A stretch of 64,000 bases of DNA from assembly GCA_910575815.1 (NCBI GenBank), contig CAJTFN010000010.1:1-64000 (forward strand), read 5' to 3'. Under the pieces are notes generated by a model, which searched no databases, had not been told where the DNA came from, and saw only the letters and a program-made list of their open reading frames with translations. The first letter of the stretch is position 1. Each line of letters begins with the position of its first letter. A program made the translations under genes and the position numbers. Positions 58,940-64,000 of the stretch are shown here, piece after piece. Source of the stretch: Oscillospiraceae bacterium (GTDB lineage: Bacteria > Bacillota > Clostridia > Oscillospirales > Oscillospiraceae).

Positions 58940-60207
58940 ACATCCGACAGGCAGTGAAAATGGCCTGGAAGTCCATCTGGGGCAAAAAGGGCCGGGCGGT
59001 TTTGACCATGCTGGGCATCATCATCGGCATTGCCTCCGTCATGACCATCGTCTCCGTCATCACGGGCTACGCCGGGAAGATGATGGAGCAGTTCGAGGCC
59101 ATGGGTACCAACCGGATCCGGATCAACGTCTATAGCTACGTGTGGACCCAAGACGAAAACGGGGAGATGGTCCCCGCGGGAAAGGATTATTTCCCGGACG
59201 TCTATGACTATTGCAACGGCATGAAGGATCTGGTGGCCGGCGTAACGCCCCAGGCGAATTTCAGCGCCAACATGGTCTACGGCACCAAGTCCACCGCCAA
59301 TATGGACTACCAGTGGGACGAGGCCGGCATGAACCTCATCAGCGCCCCGCCGGAGTTCTACTACGGCAGCGACCAGTATTCCGCGTGCAGCAACCTGACC
59401 ATTGCCAAGGGCCGGGATTTGAGCTATCTGGACATTCAGAATTACAATCAGGTCGTCGTCCTGGGAGCCCAGGCCGCCAAGATTTTCTTCGGCTCAGCCA
59501 ATCCCGTGGGGGAGACCGTGCAGCTGAACAACCAGAATTTCGAGGTGGTGGGCGTTTACGCCTCCCGCATCAAGGAGGGCAGCACCTCCATGAGCACCCT
59601 GGACAACTTCGTCCTGGTGCCCTACACCTGTAGACGGGTTCTGGGGGGGGACAACAGCGACAGCACCTTCATTGTCGTCGCCAAGGACCCCACCAAAATG
59701 GACGACATCGTCACCCAGCTGGACGGCTTCCTGAAGGGCCTCCTGCAGCGGGGCACCAGCGACTACAACGTTTGCCCTGAGAACCAGAATATGGACTATA
59801 TGAATGAGGCCCTGGGCCTCATCGGCGGCGTCCTGGCCGGCGTGGCCGCCATCTCCCTGATGGTGGGCGGCATCGGCATCATGAACATCATGCTGGTGAC
59901 GGTGACGGAGCGCACGAGGGAGATCGGCATCCGCCGGGCCATCGGCGCCCAGCGGAGCAGCATCGTCACCCAGTTCCTCATCGAGGCGGCCATGCTCTGC
60001 GGCATCGGCGGCATCATCGGCATCGGTATTGGCACCCTGGGCTGCTTCATCCTGGGGAACCTGCTCTTCCAGATGACCATTTACCCCTCCACCGCCGTGA
60101 CGGCGGGAGCCTTCGGCCTCTCGGTGATGCTGGGCGTGGTCTTCGGCTGCTATCCGGCGGTGAAGGCTTCGAACCTCCAGCCCGTGGAAGCCCTTCGGGC
60201 TGAATAG
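58936..60207 (+). CDS. MacB-like ABC permease
   Basis: A 423-residue FtsX-family permease: one membrane helix near the N-terminus (about 18-42), a large extracytoplasmic MacB core domain (about 45-285), then three helices with the family motif MLVTVTERTREIGIRRAIGAQRSSI. The start is TTG at 58936 after GGAGGTGG, overlapping the ATPase stop. With the adaptor it forms a mechanotransmission-type exporter; the substrate is unknown. Confidence 0.9.
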   Translation: MNIRQAVKMAWKSIWGKKGRAVLTMLGIIIGIASVMTIVSVITGYAGKMMEQFEAMGTNRIRINVYSYVWTQDENGEMVPAGKDYFPDVYDYCNGMKDLVAGVTPQANFSANMVYGTKSTANMDYQWDEAGMNLISAPPEFYYGSDQYSACSNLTIAKGRDLSYLDIQNYNQVVVLGAQAAKIFFGSANPVGETVQLNNQNFEVVGVYASRIKEGSTSMSTLDNFVLVPYTCRRVLGGDNSDSTFIVVAKDPTKMDDIVTQLDGFLKGLLQRGTSDYNVCPENQNMDYMNEALGLIGGVLAGVAAISLMVGGIGIMNIMLVTVTERTREIGIRRAIGAQRSSIVTQFLIEAAMLCGIGGIIGIGIGTLGCFILGNLLFQMTIYPSTAVTAGAFGLSVMLGVVFGCYPAVKASNLQPVEALRAE

Positions 60208-60295
60208 CGGTGTCCGTTAGGAAGGGGGGAATTTCCCCATTCCGCTTCGAAGGCTTCGGATTCCTATTTATGACTGAACAGTGAGGAGAGAGACT

Positions 60296-62572
60296 ATGAA
60301 ACGAATTCTGTCCCTTCTGCTTTTGGCGGTTCTGACGGCGTCGCTGCTGGCCTTGCCGGCCCAGGCGGCGGCCCCGGCCAACCGCTTCCACGACCTGGGG
60401 GACAATTCCGCCGCCATGTCGGTGGAGTCCCTGAGGCTGCTGGGGGTGATGGACGGCTTCGCCGACGGGAGCTTCCGCCCCAACGCCCAGCTGACCCGGG
60501 CCCAGTTCTGCAAGATGGTGGTTTGTGCCCTGAACGCCGAGGATGAACTGGGGCTTTACCGCACCGTCACCATCTATCCGGATGTGAAGCCCTCCCATTG
60601 GGCGGCGGCTTACATCAACATGGCCGCCAAGGGGAAAAACGCCATCTCCGGGTATTCCGACGGGAAGTTCTACCCCGACCGCACCGTTACCCTGGGACAG
60701 GCGGCCACCATTCTCCTGCGGGTCCTGGGATACAAGGACGAGAACGTGGGAGGCGTCTGGCCGGACAGCTATTTGTCCTTTGCCGCCTCCATCGGCCTCA
60801 CCGACGGGGTGGACACGGCCAACGGCAGCCTCCCCCTGAACCGCAGCGACGCGGCCACCCTCTTTAACAATCTCCTCCAGGCGGACGTCCAGGGGGAGAA
60901 GGGAAGCAGCGCCTTCCTCTCCTCCGCCGGACTGACCACCGTGCCCGACATGGTGCTGGTTTCCTCCAACGCCAAGGGCCCCGACGGCGAGGAGACGGCG
61001 ATGCTCTTCGCCAACGGCGAGGTTTATCAGATGGCCGGGGACAAGGTCTCCAACGGCACGCTGAACGGCTATAAGGGCACCCTGGTGCTGGAGGGCAGCC
61101 GGGTTCGCACCTTCATTCCCGACGCCCGGGGCGTCAGCCGCAGCGTGGTGGCCTCCAAGATCGAGGAGTTCCAGATCATTGACCGCTCCGGCAGCAAGTA
61201 CAGCGTTGCCACCGCGACCAAGGTCTATTACCAGGGCAAGGAGACCACCTGGGGCGAGGTCCGGGCGTGGCTGAATCCCGGCGCGTCGCTGACGCTGTAT
61301 CTGGGTTCCGCCGGAAACGTGGAATATATCTTCGTCGGCGGCGGCGGAACGGCCAGCGAGGCCATCGTCGTCTATGAGAAGGGCTCCACCAAGGGCTTCG
61401 AGTCCCTGGCGGGGAACATGGGCGGCTATAAGATTTACAAGAACGGCTCCAAGGCCAACGCCAAGGATATGCGCCCCTATGATGTGGCCACGTACTCCAG
61501 CTCCACCAACACCATCCGGGTCTGCGACACCCGCCTGACGGGCTATTATGAGTCCTGCACCCCCAGCCCCACGGAGCCCACCTCCATCCGGGTTCTGGGC
61601 AACGACTTCCCCGTCCTGACCTCCGCCCGGGCCACCCTGGCGAAGTTCCGGCCCGGGGACCAGATCACCCTCTTGCTGACGGAGGACAATCAAGTCGCCG
61701 GCGCGGTGAAGCCCGGTACCAGCGGAGCCGGCGCCAACGCCATCGGCGTGGTGGAGTCCATCGCCGGCACCAGCGTCAAGGTTCAGCTCCTCTGTGGCAT
61801 TACCATTGAGGGCACCGTGGACCTGGGGGCCATGGGGAACGAGAAGCTGGAGGAGATCCGCACGGAGGAACTCCAGAACATCGCCAACCGGATGGTCCGG
61901 GTCAGCTCCACCGGGAAGAACACCATCGGCCTGGTCCGCCTGGGCGGCGGCGTCTCCGGCGCACTGGATCTGGAGAAGCGGAAACTGGGCAGCAGCAACC
62001 TGGCGGAGACTGTCAGCGTGTACCGTTATACCTCCAAGGGTCTGGAGACCCTGAGCCTGAACGACCTGGGCGCGGGTCCCATCAGCGCCGGGGAGATCAG
62101 CTACGCCCACGTGAACTGGGCGGGTCAGGTGGATGTCATTGTCCTGGGCGGCGTGAACAACGGCGGCGTGTTCTATGGCCGGGTGTCCATTACCGTGGGC
62201 AGCCGGGAGGACAGCTACCGCATCTCCGTGGTCAGCCCCGATGGCACCAAGGGTCCCTATTACTCCAACTACGACATCACCCACGGCACCTACGTGGCGG
62301 CGGTGGAGTCCACCACAGGCCTGGGCTTTTCCAGCCTGAAGCCCCTGACGGTTATGAAGGATGTGCCCAATACCGCCTGGAGTGGCCGGAGCGCCGTGAC
62401 CATTGACGGCCGGAGCTATTCCGTGCCCAGCAACGTCATGTGCTACAACAAGGACATCAGCAGCTGGGTGACGCTGGAGGAGGCTCACGCCTACACCGGT
62501 AAGTGTGACATGTACGCCAGCGACGACGGCGTCATCCGCGCCATTGAGATCGACACCCGCTTCCACGACTGA
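60296..62572 (+). CDS. Large exported protein with SLH domains
   Basis: A 758-residue protein: signal peptide ending QAAA (about residue 25), three SLH repeats (about 28-80 with GVMDGFADGSFRPNAQLTRAQF, 90-150 with YPDVKPSHWAAAYIN and 155-200), then about 550 residues of beta-rich repeats lacking a known domain (several NRMVRVSSTGKN- and GDQITLLL-like strands). The SLH part should fix it to the cell wall. It is 88 bp after the MacB-type permease and perhaps in the same transcript; a strong terminator follows. Confidence 0.82.
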   Translation: MKRILSLLLLAVLTASLLALPAQAAAPANRFHDLGDNSAAMSVESLRLLGVMDGFADGSFRPNAQLTRAQFCKMVVCALNAEDELGLYRTVTIYPDVKPSHWAAAYINMAAKGKNAISGYSDGKFYPDRTVTLGQAATILLRVLGYKDENVGGVWPDSYLSFAASIGLTDGVDTANGSLPLNRSDAATLFNNLLQADVQGEKGSSAFLSSAGLTTVPDMVLVSSNAKGPDGEETAMLFANGEVYQMAGDKVSNGTLNGYKGTLVLEGSRVRTFIPDARGVSRSVVASKIEEFQIIDRSGSKYSVATATKVYYQGKETTWGEVRAWLNPGASLTLYLGSAGNVEYIFVGGGGTASEAIVVYEKGSTKGFESLAGNMGGYKIYKNGSKANAKDMRPYDVATYSSSTNTIRVCDTRLTGYYESCTPSPTEPTSIRVLGNDFPVLTSARATLAKFRPGDQITLLLTEDNQVAGAVKPGTSGAGANAIGVVESIAGTSVKVQLLCGITIEGTVDLGAMGNEKLEEIRTEELQNIANRMVRVSSTGKNTIGLVRLGGGVSGALDLEKRKLGSSNLAETVSVYRYTSKGLETLSLNDLGAGPISAGEISYAHVNWAGQVDVIVLGGVNNGGVFYGRVSITVGSREDSYRISVVSPDGTKGPYYSNYDITHGTYVAAVESTTGLGFSSLKPLTVMKDVPNTAWSGRSAVTIDGRSYSVPSNVMCYNKDISSWVTLEEAHAYTGKCDMYASDDGVIRAIEIDTRFHD

Positions 62573-62584
62573 TTCCCGCACCCC

Positions 62585-62616
62585 AAAGCGCCCGGACGAA
62601 GGTCCGGGCGCTTTTT
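62585..62616 (+). terminator. Terminator of the SLH gene
   Basis: AAAGCGCCCGGAC, loop GAAG, GTCCGGGCGCTTTTT. Confidence 0.95.
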
Positions 62617-62741
62617 CGCGGTCTGCCGCCTGGGAGAAAAAATTTGCTTTGCCCCCGGCGGCGTGCTATACTGATTTTCATAGTCCGTTAACGCCAGCGC
62701 GCGGAAATCAGGCCCCCGGGCCAGGAAAGGAAGGAAGCGGC

Positions 62742-63263
62742 ATGAACGAAACGTTGAAGGTATTGAGGGAACGCCGGAGCATCCGGAGTTACAAGCCGGA
62801 GCAGCTCCGGGAGGAGGATCTCCAGCCCATTCTGGAGGCCGGGACCTGGGCGGCCACGGCCAAGAACCTGCAAAGTCCCGTCATGGTGGTGGTCCAGGAC
62901 CCGGAGACCATCGCCCACATGTCCGCCCTGAACGCGGAGATCCTGGGCAAACCAGGGACGGACCCCTTCTTCGGCGCGCCCACGGTGGTGGTGGTCCTGG
63001 CGGACGGGGAGCTGGTCAACTGGCTTCAGGACGGCTCCCTGGTGATGGGGAACCTGATGACTGCCGCCGCGGCCACGGGAATCGGCTCCTGCTGGATTAA
63101 CCGGGCCATGGAGCTCTTCGACCGCCCCGAGGGCAAGGCGCTGCTGCGCAAGTGGGGCCTTCCGGAGACCTATCGGGGCGTGGGCAACTGCATCCTGGGT
63201 TATCCCGACGGCGACGCCCCGGCTCCCAAGCCCCGGAAAGAGGGATGGATTGTCCGGCCGTAA
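62742..63263 (+). CDS. Nitroreductase family protein
   Basis: A 173-residue FMN-dependent nitroreductase-like protein: RERRSIRSYKPEQLREEDLQPILEAGTWAATAKNLQ carries the FMN-phosphate-binding Arg-Ser-Ile-Arg, and GSCWIN and GNCILGYPDGDAP are typical late motifs. It probably reduces a nitro- or quinone-like compound with NAD(P)H. The ATG at 62742 follows AAGGAAGG. It is followed by mtnA after 78 bp. Confidence 0.88.
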   Translation: MNETLKVLRERRSIRSYKPEQLREEDLQPILEAGTWAATAKNLQSPVMVVVQDPETIAHMSALNAEILGKPGTDPFFGAPTVVVVLADGELVNWLQDGSLVMGNLMTAAAATGIGSCWINRAMELFDRPEGKALLRKWGLPETYRGVGNCILGYPDGDAPAPKPRKEGWIVRP

Positions 63264-63341
63264 CCGGGGAGACCGCCGGCCCAACGTTCCGGAGAATCCG
63301 GCTTTTCCAAACCCGCTCAACCACAAAAGGAGGACTGCGCC

Positions 63342-64000
63342 ATGAACGACGCCATCCGGCAAGTGACCCACGCCCAGAACATCCGCTATGACAAGGAGGC
63401 GGAGGCCCTGTACATCATCGACCAGAGCCTCTTGCCCAACGAGGAGCGGGAGCTCCGCCTGGAAACCCTGGAGGAGATGGTGGAGGCCATTCAAAAGCTC
63501 CGGGTCCGGGGGGCTCCGGCCATCGGCATCTGCGCGGCCTACTGTCTCTACGTCCTGGCCCGCGCCATCCCCGAGGAGGACCCCGCCGCGTTTCAGAAGC
63601 GTCTGCGGGAGGATTCCGCCCGGCTGAACGCCTCCCGTCCCACGGCGGTCAATCTGGCCTGGGCCCTGAGGGAGATGGAGGCCACCGCCGAAGCCCACAG
63701 AGGAGATTCCCGTCCTGTCCTTTTGGAGGCTCTGTACCAAAAGGCAGCGGCCATCCACCAGGACGACATCGCCAAGTGCGCCGCCATTTCGGAATACGGC
63801 CTGAGTCTTCTGAAGGAGGGCGACGGCGTTCTGACCCACTGCAACGCCGGTCCCCTGGCCACCTCCCGTTACGGCACGGCCCAGGGTCCCTTTTTCCTGG
63901 CGGCGGAGCGGGGAATGCATATCCGGGTATTTGCCGACGAGACCCGTCCCCTTCTCCAGGGAGCCCGGCTCACCAGCTATGAGCTTCACCGGGCCGGGGT
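63342..64000 (+). CDS. mtnA: S-methyl-5-thioribose-1-phosphate isomerase, 5' part
   Basis: The ATG at 63342 after AAAGGAGGAC opens a frame that continues past the window end (219 codons visible of about 345 expected). LRVRGAPAIGICAAY, LTHCNAGPLATSRYGTA with the catalytic Cys, and the ADETRPLLQGARLTSYEL block with the catalytic Asp region are MtnA signatures. It converts methylthioribose-1-phosphate to methylthioribulose-1-phosphate in methionine salvage; related enzymes act on other sugar phosphates. Confidence 0.9.
   Translation, partial: MNDAIRQVTHAQNIRYDKEAEALYIIDQSLLPNEERELRLETLEEMVEAIQKLRVRGAPAIGICAAYCLYVLARAIPEEDPAAFQKRLREDSARLNASRPTAVNLAWALREMEATAEAHRGDSRPVLLEALYQKAAAIHQDDIAKCAAISEYGLSLLKEGDGVLTHCNAGPLATSRYGTAQGPFFLAAERGMHIRVFADETRPLLQGARLTSYELHRAG

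Noticed and set aside
60047-62581. 844-residue open frame on the minus strand
   Set aside because: It is the antisense shadow of the SLH protein gene. Its composition (His/Gly/Val-rich repeats) mirrors high-GC third positions and it has no domain or ribosome site.
1-64000. CRISPR array or tRNA genes
   Set aside because: No regularly spaced repeats with unique spacers and no tRNA cloverleaf were seen; the only T-arm-like sequence belongs to tmRNA.

Overview
The window looks like a chromosome segment of a high-GC, spore-forming Clostridia bacterium, probably Oscillospiraceae (Flavonifractor/Lawsonibacter-like). This is inferred from the GC-rich coding style, the sporulation pair yaaL-bofA, a tryptophan-type T-box leader, S-layer-homology (SLH) proteins, fused TRAP/TAXI transport and TnpX/TnpV-type mobile genes. 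No rRNA, tRNA or species marker is present, so the genus is a guess.

Positions 1-15,025 are an accessory island that ends exactly at the 3' CCA of the tmRNA gene ssrA (15026-15390, minus). It is a mosaic. It carries sigma-like regulator genes of integrative elements at both sides, a VanR/VanS-type two-component system with a VanZ protein and an ABC exporter but no vanHAX genes, tnpV with a recombinase that has lost its catalytic N-terminus and is joined to a broken parB, a PadR-controlled MATE exporter, a cysteine-rich KTR protein, and a Panacea (DUF4065)/membrane-protein pair lying between two copies of a ~170-bp sequence. Three arrays of VanR-box-like repeats precede vanR, vanZ and the ABC genes and tie them into one probable regulon. 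No intact integrase or conjugation gene is visible, so the island looks immobilised.

Positions 15.4-64 kb look like core and strain-specific chromosome. 15.7-21.3 kb: SDR enzyme, cyclophilin, membrane protein, smpB and a secreted 5'-nucleotidase with a LysM domain. 21.5-29 kb: two tandem TrpXYZ-like ABC importers; the second lies behind a T-box leader with a UGG (Trp) specifier and includes an FAH-family hydrolase gene. 29-32 kb: an SLH-anchored GH18 enzyme, then a lipoprotein barnase with its barstar. 32-39.5 kb: membrane proteins, MscS channel, a SerA-like dehydrogenase, MerR and PilZ regulators, a YbjQ protein and an MBL-fold hydrolase. 39.5-44.8 kb: cytidine deaminase, a frameshifted gene, a lipoprotein deacetylase, an orphan zinc-binding lipoprotein, DUF2461 and HD proteins. 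45-52 kb: MFS exporter with TetR regulator, DEAD-box helicase, XRE regulator, bofA, yaaL, tadA and a CBS protein. 52-55.3 kb: a TRAP transporter whose TAXI binding protein appears circularly permuted. 55.3-64 kb: three small genes, a MacAB-like export system followed by a large SLH protein, a nitroreductase and the start of mtnA.

The points most worth following up are the permuted TAXI binding protein, the VanR-box regulon without vancomycin ligase genes, the Panacea module between duplicated sequence, and the surface-anchored barnase with barstar.
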